Assembly: GCF_000970325.1 (NCBI RefSeq)
Contig: NZ_CP009518.1
Coordinates: 2,232,001-2,296,000, forward strand
Direction: 5' to 3'
Source of the DNA: Methanococcoides methylutens MM1
Lineage (GTDB): Archaea > Halobacteriota > Methanosarcinia > Methanosarcinales > Methanosarcinaceae
DNA length: 64,000 nucleotides
Positions 8,367-16,144 of the stretch are shown here, in pieces; the stretch's first letter is position 1, and each line of letters begins with the position of its first letter. Position numbers and translations under genes: made by a program. Under the pieces are notes generated by a model. That model was not told where the DNA came from. It ran no database searches and saw nothing but the letters and a program-made list of their open reading frames with translations.

Positions 8367-10664
8367 TCAAATCCTTCCCTTTTCATCAAAAATTATTGTA
8401 AAAGCTGTCCCGCAGGAGCGATCCATTTCAATTATACCACCTATCTGGTCCACCAGCGTGTTCAACAACTGTAAACCCAGGGAAGTACTTTTCTTATGAT
8501 CAAGTTCTTTCGGGAAACCTATTCCATTATCACTCACAATTAGTATAAATTTATTTTCATCCCCACGCTGAAGATCAATACTAATCCTGCCCGAACTACC
8601 CTCAAAAGCATGCTTCAAAGAATTGGTGACCAGTTCATTGATGATAATGCCAAGGGGAATGGCAGTATCCATGCTCAGAAAGATATCCTCGACATTGATC
8701 TCGAGCTCAATATCCTTGTCAACTGAATATGAACTGATAAGTTCAGTAGAGAGCTTATGAATATAATCGGCAAAATTGATGCTTTCCATGTCCGTTGACC
8801 TGTAGAGCTCCTCGTGGATCAGCGACATGGACATAACACGGTTCTTGCTGTCCATAAAAGCCTGCACAACGTGAGTGTCATCGAAATCCATGGAACAAAG
8901 GTCGAGCAGGCTGCATATTATCTGGAGGTTGTTCTTTATGCGATGATGGATCTCCTTTTTGCGCATCGCCTCGATCTCCATCAGGGCCTTTTCGGCATCC
9001 TTGCGCTCGGTAAGATCATGTATCGTTATAATTACGCGGTCCTTGCCACCAATTTTAGCTGCCGTTGCTATGACATCGGTCCAGAAAAGCTCGCCATTCT
9101 TCTTACGGCCTTCCCATTCGGCGTTTGCAAATCCCTTTTCATAAGCAGTGTCTATTAACCACCTGATCTTCTCCATTGAAAAAAGGGCCTTCCCCCTTTT
9201 TATGTCCTCAGCGGTCCTGCCAAGCACCTCTTCCCTGGAATAACCCGACATCTCGCAACCCCTGGCATTGATATCAAGCAGCCGGTAGTTCTCTTTTTCA
9301 TGAATAGTTATGCCGTCAAGGGAAGCATTGAAAACAACGCGGTATTTTTCTTCAGAACTTTTAAGGGCAGACTCTGCTTCCCTGAATTCGGTCACATCCT
9401 CACCGGAACATAACAAACCTGTTATCTGACCATCATCGTCTTTCAGAACCACAGTATGCCATGCAATGATACGCGCTTCACCAGTGCCTGTCACTATGCT
9501 GCTCTCTGAATATTCCATGACGTTCTTATCGCCTTTCATTATCTTCGGGAAGGTTTTCCGGCCCTGGAAACTGAACTCTTCTGAAAAGCCAAGGTCATAC
9601 CATTTCTTGCCTATGATCCCGGATTCGGGTCGACCGAACATCCTGCAGCCTTTCCTGTTGATGCTGATTACGTTCTGGTCACGGTCAACTGCAAAGATGA
9701 TCACTCCAACGATATCCAGGTAGTTCTGGAGCTTATCCTTCTCCTTTTTGAGCAGGTGTTCAGCATTTTGGCGGTCGGAGATATCCCTGCATATAGCAAA
9801 GTAAGCATCTTTTCCATTCCATTTACCGGGAGTTACTTTCACTTCAACGGGAATGGAGACCCCTTGCTTTGTGATCATCGGGATTGAAAAGGAGGTATGA
9901 TTCTTCTCACGGACCTCCCTCATGACATTCAGGACCTTATCACGATCTTTATTGGAATGAAGACCCATAGGACCAAGTTTGCGTAATTCTTCCAGATTAT
10001 ATCCAAGCCTTTCAAGGGTCTTTTTGTTGGCGTCGATGATGTTACCGCCTATATCTATAACGAGAAAAAGGTCCTCGATGCTCTCAAAAAGGTTCTGGAG
10101 GTCTTTTTGTCTTTTTTCCAGCACCAGCTCAGACCTTATCCTTGCAATGAAACCACCGATCTGTGCACCGATAGCTTCCAGGGAATCTTTGATGTCAGAA
10201 GGAAGCTCATCGTGAGTGTGTGAAGCAACGTTCAGGCTGCCTACCACTTTACCGTTGTGCATTATAGGGATGATACCGCAGCCACGCAAACTGTTTGTAA
10301 AAGGGTCTTCCGGGATGTTATCCACAAAATCAAAGCATTTCCCGTACAAAGGAAAACCTGTTTCGAGGAGGGCATTCTTAGAAGAATCGGACACATAATG
10401 AGAATTTCTGCGAATGAACTTCTCTGAAAGGCCCTTCTGCATTACAAGATAGATCTCACCGGTATCCTCATCTACAAAATATATTCCGCCACAATCGATC
10501 ACACCGATATTAAGAGTGGTTTCCAGTAACCTCTCAAGACTCGTTAGAAGATTACTGCTGGAGCAGAGGGCAATACCTATGTCCCGCTGTATGCGCAGCA
10601 ACTTATCAGATACAGAAGCATTGAAATTGTCACCTCTATCATCCACATCCTCAGACACATTCAT
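8367..10664 (-). CDS. Cytosolic sensor histidine kinase (GAF-PAS-PAS-PAS-HisKA_2-HATPase)
   Basis: 765 residues with no membrane span. The order is: GAF-like domain at about 30-180; three PAS domains at about 195-305, 312-430 and 440-560 (each with an NAxxxxLxGYxxEEL-type or FGRPESG-type core, and a PAC-like tail such as [10 protein letters not shown] and ITIHDLTER); HisKA_2 dimer/phosphoacceptor with [11 protein letters not shown] at about 571; and HATPase with [19 protein letters not shown] and TSLGLQLL. This is the HWE/HisKA_2 type common in Methanosarcinales. The GAF and PAS domains suggest an intracellular ligand, redox or small-molecule cue. The partner is very probably the receiver protein immediately downstream. 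Confidence 0.9.
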   Translation of the reverse strand: MNVSEDVDDRGDNFNASVSDKLLRIQRDIGIALCSSSNLLTSLERLLETTLNIGVIDCGGIYFVDEDTGEIYLVMQKGLSEKFIRRNSHYVSDSSKNALLETGFPLYGKCFDFVDNIPEDPFTNSLRGCGIIPIMHNGKVVGSLNVASHTHDELPSDIKDSLEAIGAQIGGFIARIRSELVLEKRQKDLQNLFESIEDLFLVIDIGGNIIDANKKTLERLGYNLEELRKLGPMGLHSNKDRDKVLNVMREVREKNHTSFSIPMITKQGVSIPVEVKVTPGKWNGKDAYFAICRDISDRQNAEHLLKKEKDKLQNYLDIVGVIIFAVDRDQNVISINRKGCRMFGRPESGIIGKKWYDLGFSEEFSFQGRKTFPKIMKGDKNVMEYSESSIVTGTGEARIIAWHTVVLKDDDGQITGLLCSGEDVTEFREAESALKSSEEKYRVVFNASLDGITIHEKENYRLLDINARGCEMSGYSREEVLGRTAEDIKRGKALFSMEKIRWLIDTAYEKGFANAEWEGRKKNGELFWTDVIATAAKIGGKDRVIITIHDLTERKDAEKALMEIEAMRKKEIHHRIKNNLQIICSLLDLCSMDFDDTHVVQAFMDSKNRVMSMSLIHEELYRSTDMESINFADYIHKLSTELISSYSVDKDIELEINVEDIFLSMDTAIPLGIIINELVTNSLKHAFEGSSGRISIDLQRGDENKFILIVSDNGIGFPKELDHKKSTSLGLQLLNTLVDQIGGIIEMDRSCGTAFTIIFDEKGRI

Positions 10665-10726
10665 GCTAATTACCGAATAGAATAAGACAGGTATTCAATA
10701 TTAAACTACCCAAAGTCTTGAAAATA

Positions 10727-10740
10727 ATACTATATTTTAC
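10727..10740 (+). promoter_or_regulatory. Putative TATA box of the carbonic anhydrase gene
   Basis: ACTATATTTTA sits about 55 nt before the ATG, which predicts transcription starting near 10764 and a leader of about 25-30 nt. This is position and motif evidence only. Confidence 0.35.
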
Positions 10741-10790
10741 TGAGGGAAATTGATTATTAATAGAAAATCATTATAATTCTTCGTGATACT

Positions 10791-11411
10791 ATGCCAGAAA
10801 ACGTTGAAGCAAATCCAGTTACTTCATGGAATCCAGAAAGCAAGCATCCGGAAATCTCGGAAACCGCATACATCCACCCGCAGGCAACTGTCATCGGAGC
10901 AGTTTCCATCGGTGAAAAGGTTATGGTCGCGCCCTATGCATCCGTAAGAGGAGATGAAGGCCTGGACATCAGGGTCGATGATCACAGTAATGTGCAGGAC
11001 GCAGTTATCCTCCATGGACGCCAGACCATCGACCAGAATGGGAATCCAATAAAAGAGAACCAGGTAGAAGTTGATGGAGAGAACTATTCGATATACATAG
11101 GAAAACGAGTGTCTCTTGCCCACCAGGCACAGGTTCATGGCCCTGCAATTGTTTTTGATAATGTGTTCGTAGGAATGCAGACCTTTGTGTATAAGGCAAC
11201 AATTGGAAAAAACTCAGTGCTTGAGCCAAAGGCCTGTGTGATAGGTGCAAATGTTCCTGAGAACAGATATGTGCCCGCAGGAGTTGTCATCACTTCCCAG
11301 GAAGATGCAGATGCATTACCTGAGATATACGAAGGATACCCATTCATGCATACAAATGACGAGGTCGTTGAAGTTAACGTGGAACTTGCAGACGGATACA
11401 ACCAGAGATAA
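10791..11411 (+). CDS. cam: Cam-type gamma-class carbonic anhydrase without signal peptide
   Basis: A 206-residue left-handed beta-helix protein closely following the Methanosarcina thermophila Cam pattern. Metal ligands are visible as His75 (VILHG), His111 and His116 (SLAHQAQVHGP), matching Cam His81, His117 and His122 with a constant offset of six. The catalytic Glu62 equivalent is Glu56 in RGDEG. The acidic loop is present, but the proton-shuttle Glu84 position is Gln78 (HGRQT instead of HALET). Cam is normally made with a signal peptide and exported; this protein starts almost directly at the mature domain (NPVTSWNPES), so it is predicted cytosolic. Reaction: reversible CO2 hydration with Zn, Fe or Co. 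It may supply CO2/bicarbonate around acetyl-CoA or methylotrophic metabolism. Confidence 0.9.
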   Translation: MPENVEANPVTSWNPESKHPEISETAYIHPQATVIGAVSIGEKVMVAPYASVRGDEGLDIRVDDHSNVQDAVILHGRQTIDQNGNPIKENQVEVDGENYSIYIGKRVSLAHQAQVHGPAIVFDNVFVGMQTFVYKATIGKNSVLEPKACVIGANVPENRYVPAGVVITSQEDADALPEIYEGYPFMHTNDEVVEVNVELADGYNQR

Positions 11412-11417
11412 TAAAAA

Positions 11418-11861
11418 TTAAGATGATGAGCCGCTCACATAAGGATAGCCTGCAGCTTTCCATTCGTTGATGCCGCCAAGCATGTTGTACACATCCGTAT
11501 AACCGGCATCAACGAGGATATTGCTTGCAGTAACACTTCTGGAACCAGAGCGACAATAGACAAGTATCGTTTCGTCCCGGGGCACCTCATCCAGCCTTGA
11601 GCTGAGTTCGTTCACATTGATGTTCACAGCACCTTCGATGTGCTCGGTCTCGAACTCACCCACTGAGCGGACGTCCAGCAGGAACACGTCCCCTGAATCG
11701 ATCATCTCTTTTGCTTCTTTTACAGACACATCGGCGTATCCATCTGAACCAACAGTCCCATCTGACGGATCAGAAGTGCCGTAGCCTGCACACCCTAAAA
11801 TGAGGCAGGAAACTGATACAATTGCAAGAACCAGTATGACCTTCTCAAAGACCATGTTCAT
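11418..11861 (-). CDS. Rhodanese-domain lipoprotein
   Basis: 147 residues. A signal peptide with lipobox LGCAG puts lipidated Cys at about residue 24; a short Ser/Gly/Asp linker follows, then one rhodanese domain. The domain shows FLLDVRSVGEFETEHIEGAVNI and the catalytic loop VYCRSGSRS with the active Cys, followed by the LGGINEWKAAGYP signature of the C-terminal helix. It is predicted extracellular and membrane anchored; it could transfer sulfane sulfur or handle thiosulfate or cyanide. It overlaps the upstream Cys-rich gene (TGA/ATG), so the two are coupled. Start could be ATG 11859-11861 or the ATG two codons later. Confidence 0.85.
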   Translation of the reverse strand: MNMVFEKVILVLAIVSVSCLILGCAGYGTSDPSDGTVGSDGYADVSVKEAKEMIDSGDVFLLDVRSVGEFETEHIEGAVNINVNELSSRLDEVPRDETILVYCRSGSRSVTASNILVDAGYTDVYNMLGGINEWKAAGYPYVSGSSS

Positions 11862-12103
11862 TCATCCTCTTCTCTGCAAAAATATTCGCCTTCAAGAGCG
11901 AACTGGCTGTAAACATAGCAATCCTTACACAAACATCCCGCTTTTTCAGGGACAGGTAACTTGTTGCCCCTTGCACAGAACATATACCCCTCTCCGGGGG
12001 ATGACGGGCAATGTTTGCAATTACAGGCCTTTGAATGGTGGAACGAGGGGCATATACCGAAATATTTACCGCCGATCTTTTCTTCTTCGCTACCGGACAT
12101 CAT
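11858..12103 (-). CDS. DUF2769-like cysteine-rich small protein
   Basis: About 81 residues with ten cysteines arranged as two similar halves. Half one has CPSFHHSKACNCKHCPS...MFCARG; half two has AGCLCKDCYVY...YFCREE. This resembles DUF2769, a Cys-rich family frequent in methanogens, and suggests zinc or Fe-S binding. I place the start at ATG 12101-12103 rather than a TTG at 12130; GGGG stands just upstream. Its end overlaps the rhodanese gene, hinting at a shared sulfur or redox job (inference). Confidence 0.6.
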   Translation of the reverse strand: MMSGSEEEKIGGKYFGICPSFHHSKACNCKHCPSSPGEGYMFCARGNKLPVPEKAGCLCKDCYVYSQFALEGEYFCREEDE

Positions 12104-12143
12104 TGATTCCCCATAAGATATAGGAAGCAACTTCCCTTTATCT

Positions 12144-12830
12144 TTATCTGATGATCTTTTGTGCGATCAGACCGAGGTGGTCCTCGTGGAACGGAGCAAG
12201 GTCATGCTTTTTAAGAACCTCGAATTTTGTATCGAATTCTTTCTCCAGCTTCTTTACCTCTTCCTTGAAGATCTTTGCCGGACTGGCCACAGTATCAATA
12301 CTCCTTGCCTTGATTGACAGAAGAAGATGACCCTCATCCTTGAGGAACTGCTCACAGTTCACTGCTGCGATCTGTGCCTGGTTGGGCTGTGCCACATCCT
12401 GGAAGACCACATCCACCTGTTCAACGATGTGTGCATAGGAAGCAGGATGGTTGGCATCTGCAAGAATAGGAACGATGTTAGATCTTGTGTCGCATAGCTG
12501 GATCAGTTCCCTCATGGTACGTGGGGAGAACTCCACAGCATAAACAAGACCATCTGTAACGATATCCGAAACATGGCTCACAGTGGTACCGGATGCTGCA
12601 CCAAGGTATAATACGCGGGAATCGCTTTTTATCGGGATCTTCATCTTCTTGAGCACCATGGCACCAAGCTTGCTCCTTCGGGCATCCCAGATACGGTACT
12701 CATCCCCTTCCATCTCTACGAGCCGTTCTCCGTAGACGGCCGAACCTGGCACCGCATTCTTTGTGCCAAGGAACCTCTTGCCACTTTTCTGCACTTCAAA
12801 AATACCGTCTGAAAGCTCTTTTGCAGCCAT
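12144..12830 (-). CDS. flpA: Fibrillarin-like rRNA/tRNA 2'-O-methyltransferase
   Basis: A 228-residue archaeal fibrillarin. The SAM-binding core is VLYLGAASGTTVSHVSD and VYAVEFSPRTMRELI; DVVFQDVAQPNQA and LLLSIKARSID complete the Rossmann methyltransferase signature. It is the catalytic subunit of the box C/D sRNP, which methylates ribose 2'-OH in rRNA and tRNA at sites set by C/D guide RNAs. Its start abuts the stop of the Nop5 gene, the normal archaeal pairing of these two sRNP subunits. Confidence 0.95.
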   Translation of the reverse strand: MAAKELSDGIFEVQKSGKRFLGTKNAVPGSAVYGERLVEMEGDEYRIWDARRSKLGAMVLKKMKIPIKSDSRVLYLGAASGTTVSHVSDIVTDGLVYAVEFSPRTMRELIQLCDTRSNIVPILADANHPASYAHIVEQVDVVFQDVAQPNQAQIAAVNCEQFLKDEGHLLLSIKARSIDTVASPAKIFKEEVKKLEKEFDTKFEVLKKHDLAPFHEDHLGLIAQKIIR

Positions 12831-13859
12831 TTAACGCCTCCCCCCTGAGTTCTTCTTTCCCTTGCCCTTACCCTGTCCTTTCCCGGAAGGCTTTGCTCTT
12901 GCAGGAGGTTTCGGATTTGCAGTCTTTATTGAATTGATCTTCTTCTCAAGCTCGGTCTTGATTGCAGGATTCAGCTCGCCTGAATAGACATCCGTACGGC
13001 AGGCCAGACTGATCTTTGCGGCCAGTGACCGTGCGATCTTGCCCCTTTGCCACCAGGGAGAGTTCTTGATAAGCGGATGATTGAATATCAGGCCGTGTTT
13101 CGGTGAGGGAGCACGGGACCTCAAATGCTTGAAGAGCGCCCTGCTGGCACCCATAACCTGGACCGTGCTGGAAGGCATCTGTGCCAGCCTCTCAAGCCCG
13201 CCCGTCATACTGATCAGACGCGCACCGATGAGAGGACCGGCGATAACTGTAAGGTTTGGAGCGATCTCCTCCATGTTTCGGAGGATGCTTTCCTCGATGC
13301 TGTGCCGGTTATCGTACAGCTCACACACATTGGAAGCAAACTGCTTCACAAGTTCCTCATCAGCAGGGGGAAGTTCGGCACCCATGGAAGAGGAGGCCTT
13401 AGCGAACATCGGGTCATCGGCAGGGATGTTGGAACGTGCGCCATGTTCCTTTACAAATCTTGCAAGCTGCTCTGAGCTTAGTCCCAGTTCCGGGAAGTGC
13501 AGTCCATACCACTCGGACAGGCGCTCAGAAAGTGCATTTGCAGCATCATCGATGTCATCCAGTGCCTCGACTGCCTGGATTATGCGCATGTCCGGCGTGT
13601 TGGTGCGGGAGATCCGCAGTTTTCCTGCACGTATGCTCACATCACGGAGGAGGGAATCATATTCCCGGTCATCTTCCACAAATCCACAGGAAATTGCCGG
13701 AGTGCGGATATCAAAGCCTGCTTCAGGAGACTGTGCTCCTGTCATCTCACGATGGAGAAGGCCTTCTGCAAGTTCATCAACATCCTTATCGAAAAGTTCG
13801 CAATCAATAGTACCATTTTCTTCAATGGTCAGGATCCCATACCATGTAATGATCTTCAA
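12831..13859 (-). CDS. nop5: Nop5 (Nop56/58-like) box C/D sRNP scaffold
   Basis: About 343 residues. A short N-terminal fibrillarin-binding domain (TWYGILTIEENG...), a coiled-coil with LSEWYGLHFPELG, then the Nop domain (NLTVIAGPLIGARLISMTGGLERLAQMPSSTVQVMGASRALFKHL, read in parts) that binds L7Ae and the kink-turn RNA. It ends in a basic Lys/Gly/Arg-rich tail. I set the start at TTG 13857-13859, with GGATGG upstream and one base after the stop of the preceding gene. A GTG at 13898 would add residues inside that gene. It works with fibrillarin directly downstream. Confidence 0.9.
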   Translation of the reverse strand: MKIITWYGILTIEENGTIDCELFDKDVDELAEGLLHREMTGAQSPEAGFDIRTPAISCGFVEDDREYDSLLRDVSIRAGKLRISRTNTPDMRIIQAVEALDDIDDAANALSERLSEWYGLHFPELGLSSEQLARFVKEHGARSNIPADDPMFAKASSSMGAELPPADEELVKQFASNVCELYDNRHSIEESILRNMEEIAPNLTVIAGPLIGARLISMTGGLERLAQMPSSTVQVMGASRALFKHLRSRAPSPKHGLIFNHPLIKNSPWWQRGKIARSLAAKISLACRTDVYSGELNPAIKTELEKKINSIKTANPKPPARAKPSGKGQGKGKGKKNSGGRR

Positions 13860-13860
13860 A

Positions 13861-14820
13861 TCAATCCATCCATATTTTTGCACCGGAGTTGTTCGCACGC
13901 GTCAGGACGACCTTCCCACCAACAGTCTCGTCCAGGAACATCTGTGATTCATTTCTTATCTGCTCGGCTATACGGCTGTGATCCACAACACCGAATACCA
14001 CAGGTCCGAAAGAGCTCATCCCTGCACCTGCCACACCCAGGTCCTGCATGAACTCGATAAGATCACGGACCTCAGGGGATTGCAGGGCAACTTCCCTTTT
14101 CTTGAAACCAACCATCTGCAAATGGTTCAGTGCCATCCCGAAGTTCTCTATGTCACCTTCAATGATCGCAGGCATCATCTGCATCAGCACAACATGGCTG
14201 ATCTCCTGAACCTCCTGAAGAGGGATAGGACACTCCTTCTTGAATATATCCACTTCCTGAGCATCGTGTGCCCCTTTGGAATCCGGAAGTGCCAGAATGA
14301 TGCCCCATTCAGGGAAATCATGCCTGAAGACAACCGGTGCAGGATCCGCCCGGCTGGCAGATGAAGGAGAGAATGACCCTTTTTCGCTGAACTTATGCCC
14401 ACAGTCAACAATGAAACCACCGCTCTCAAAAGAAGCAACACCTATACCGGAGGTCCCACCCCTGCCAACCTTTATGGCAAGCTCAGTGACACTCATTCCG
14501 AGGTCGTAAAGTTCGTTCACCGCTGCTGCAGCGCTCAGGGCAATCTGGGTACCTGACCCCAGGCCAACATGAGGTGGCATATCCTCTTCCACATGGACTG
14601 ATATTCCCTCACCTTCGGGGAGTAAAGCCTCTGCAGCTGCATATACCCTCTCCGAGAGAGCTGAACCACCGGTAACTTCGATCCCATCAGTTTTTTCAGC
14701 GGTCAGTGTGATGTTGGGATAATCAAGGGTTATCCCTGCACCGCCATCCACCCTGCCGAGCTCTGCATTCATGTCAATCAGCGACAGATGCAACCTTGAT
14801 GGAGATCTTATTTTTATCAT
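13861..14820 (-). CDS. Beta-ribofuranosylaminobenzene 5'-phosphate synthase
   Basis: A 319-residue GHMP-kinase-superfamily protein of the beta-RFAP synthase family. It shows SPSRLHLSLIDMN at the N-terminus, the GLGSGTQIALSAAAA phosphate loop, GRGGTSGIGVASFESGG and the C-terminal GAGMSSFGPVVFG. The enzyme condenses 4-hydroxybenzoate (or p-aminobenzoate) with PRPP, releasing pyrophosphate, at the first committed step of methanopterin/sarcinapterin biosynthesis, which supports a methanogen source. It lies tightly upstream of nop5, probably co-transcribed. Confidence 0.9.
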   Translation of the reverse strand: MIKIRSPSRLHLSLIDMNAELGRVDGGAGITLDYPNITLTAEKTDGIEVTGGSALSERVYAAAEALLPEGEGISVHVEEDMPPHVGLGSGTQIALSAAAAVNELYDLGMSVTELAIKVGRGGTSGIGVASFESGGFIVDCGHKFSEKGSFSPSSASRADPAPVVFRHDFPEWGIILALPDSKGAHDAQEVDIFKKECPIPLQEVQEISHVVLMQMMPAIIEGDIENFGMALNHLQMVGFKKREVALQSPEVRDLIEFMQDLGVAGAGMSSFGPVVFGVVDHSRIAEQIRNESQMFLDETVGGKVVLTRANNSGAKIWMD

Positions 14821-14845
14821 GCTCGTTTATTCGGCGTTCATAATA

Positions 14846-15553
14846 TTAAACACTAACACCCGAACTGGAAGACCCCCTGTTTCTCACAAACCACCAGCCG
14901 GTCCTGAGAACTTTCATGCTGAATATGAACCTCAAAAGAGGAAAAAGTAGAGATGCGATCCTGAACCGGATATCACCTGACATTTTCACATCCAGCCCTT
15001 CATCAGTGAACCGGGGATTAAGAGAGTAATGGAACTTCCTGCAACCACTCTGAAACACAGAGGCCAGAGTGTGAAGATATCCGCAAAGCATCCCCGTGTC
15101 TGCAGGATCAGGAAAACCATAATCCAGATCGCAGGACAGATCCCGGATGTGTATAGCGCTAAGGAGGCCTTTTATCAGTCTAAAGAAAGGATAGCGGATC
15201 CCATAGACCATACGCCCTTTTGCGTAATAATCATCAAAGGATTCACGTAATCCGGGTTCTTCACCTTTGTCAGATTCACCCTTGTCCTCCCTCTTATCTT
15301 TTCCATTGCCTTTCCCATCTCCAGTGACACCTTTATCAGCCTCATCCAACGACTGTTCTTCGGTTTCAGGTTCATTTCCCAGGGAATTCTTCTTTGAAAA
15401 ATGCTTAGAAAGTATGGTCCACTTCACATCTGCTCTGCTATGAACGCCATCCAGACTGCCCCTTACATTGAAAACTACGTCTATCGGGGCAAACAGTACA
15501 AGCCCCAGTAAAAGAACAATGTAAAGGCTAAGCGTGTAGATAAGAAGTGACAT
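14846..15553 (-). CDS. DUF2953 membrane-anchored protein (YtfI-like)
   Basis: About 235 residues. One N-terminal membrane span (IYTLSLYIVLLLGLVLFAP), then a domain with DVVFNVRGSL... typical of DUF2953, a highly charged Lys/Glu/Gly linker at about 75-115, and a C-terminal part with LSCDLDYGFPDPADTGMLCGYL that is characteristic of the family. Bacillus YtfI belongs to this family and sits next to ytfJ/gerW, exactly as here, since the following gene is GerW-like. Function unknown. ATG 15551-15553 is preferred to an upstream TTG. Confidence 0.75.
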   Translation of the reverse strand: MSLLIYTLSLYIVLLLGLVLFAPIDVVFNVRGSLDGVHSRADVKWTILSKHFSKKNSLGNEPETEEQSLDEADKGVTGDGKGNGKDKREDKGESDKGEEPGLRESFDDYYAKGRMVYGIRYPFFRLIKGLLSAIHIRDLSCDLDYGFPDPADTGMLCGYLHTLASVFQSGCRKFHYSLNPRFTDEGLDVKMSGDIRFRIASLLFPLLRFIFSMKVLRTGWWFVRNRGSSSSGVSV

Positions 15554-15594
15554 GTTCAACTGCTTACTATGCTGTCAAAAGAAGAGATAGCGGA

Positions 15595-16002
15595 TCATTC
15601 GCCATCATCATCTTCCGGAACCTCGCCCTCAGGTTCCTTTCCCTCGTCCTTTTTCATCTTTCCTTTTGCAGATTTGATCTTCTCGAAGACCTCCGGAACA
15701 GCTTCGATCAGTTTCCCGAAGTCACTCTTTCCGGAGATAGTCATCAGGCGAACACCTTCTTCCTCGATCACGATGAAAGCAACTGGCTCGATCTTGGCAC
15801 CGCCACCGCCGCCCCCACCAAATCCGGTTTCGGTTTCACCTTTGGATCCTTCACCGCCACCGCTGCCAAAACCAAAGGAAACCTTGGTTACAGGAATGAT
15901 AGTCTTGTTCCCGGCAACTACCGGATCTCCGATAACGGTCTTTGCACTGACCATGCGCTCAAGCTCGGTGGTTACTTCTTTTATAACATTTTCGACTCCC
16001 AT
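15595..16002 (-). CDS. GerW (YtfJ)-family protein
   Basis: About 135 residues. The N-terminal helix GVENVIKEVTTELERM, then TVIGDPVVAGNKTIIPVTKVSFGFG, a Gly-rich loop with a run of glycines, and AKIEPVAFIVIEEEGVRLMTI make the GerW/YtfJ family pattern. The C-terminal tail is acidic and Lys-rich. The start ATG at 16000-16002 has GGGGAGG eight bases upstream. In Bacillus YtfJ/GerW is needed for spore germination; archaea do not sporulate, so the role here must differ. It is the first gene of a likely operon with the DUF2953 gene. Confidence 0.85.
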   Translation of the reverse strand: MGVENVIKEVTTELERMVSAKTVIGDPVVAGNKTIIPVTKVSFGFGSGGGEGSKGETETGFGGGGGGGAKIEPVAFIVIEEEGVRLMTISGKSDFGKLIEAVPEVFEKIKSAKGKMKKDEGKEPEGEVPEDDDGE

Positions 16003-16144
16003 ATCGATAACCTCCCCACTATCCAAAAAGCAGGACCACAGGAACGATCACAGCATTTGGATATTGTGATGTATAAAAGAAATTATGGGAGATGGCAGTA
16101 TAAATGCATTCCCGTAGGAAACCTGCCAGAAGCTAAAAATGACC

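Noticed and set aside
13081-13947. 288-codon open frame on the plus strand over nop5
   Set aside because: It is antisense to the well-conserved Nop5 gene and its translation is Ser/Arg-rich with no domain; a codon-composition shadow.
15595-16002. GerW homologue taken as evidence of sporulation
   Set aside because: The window is archaeal and no other sporulation genes are present; family membership does not imply that role.
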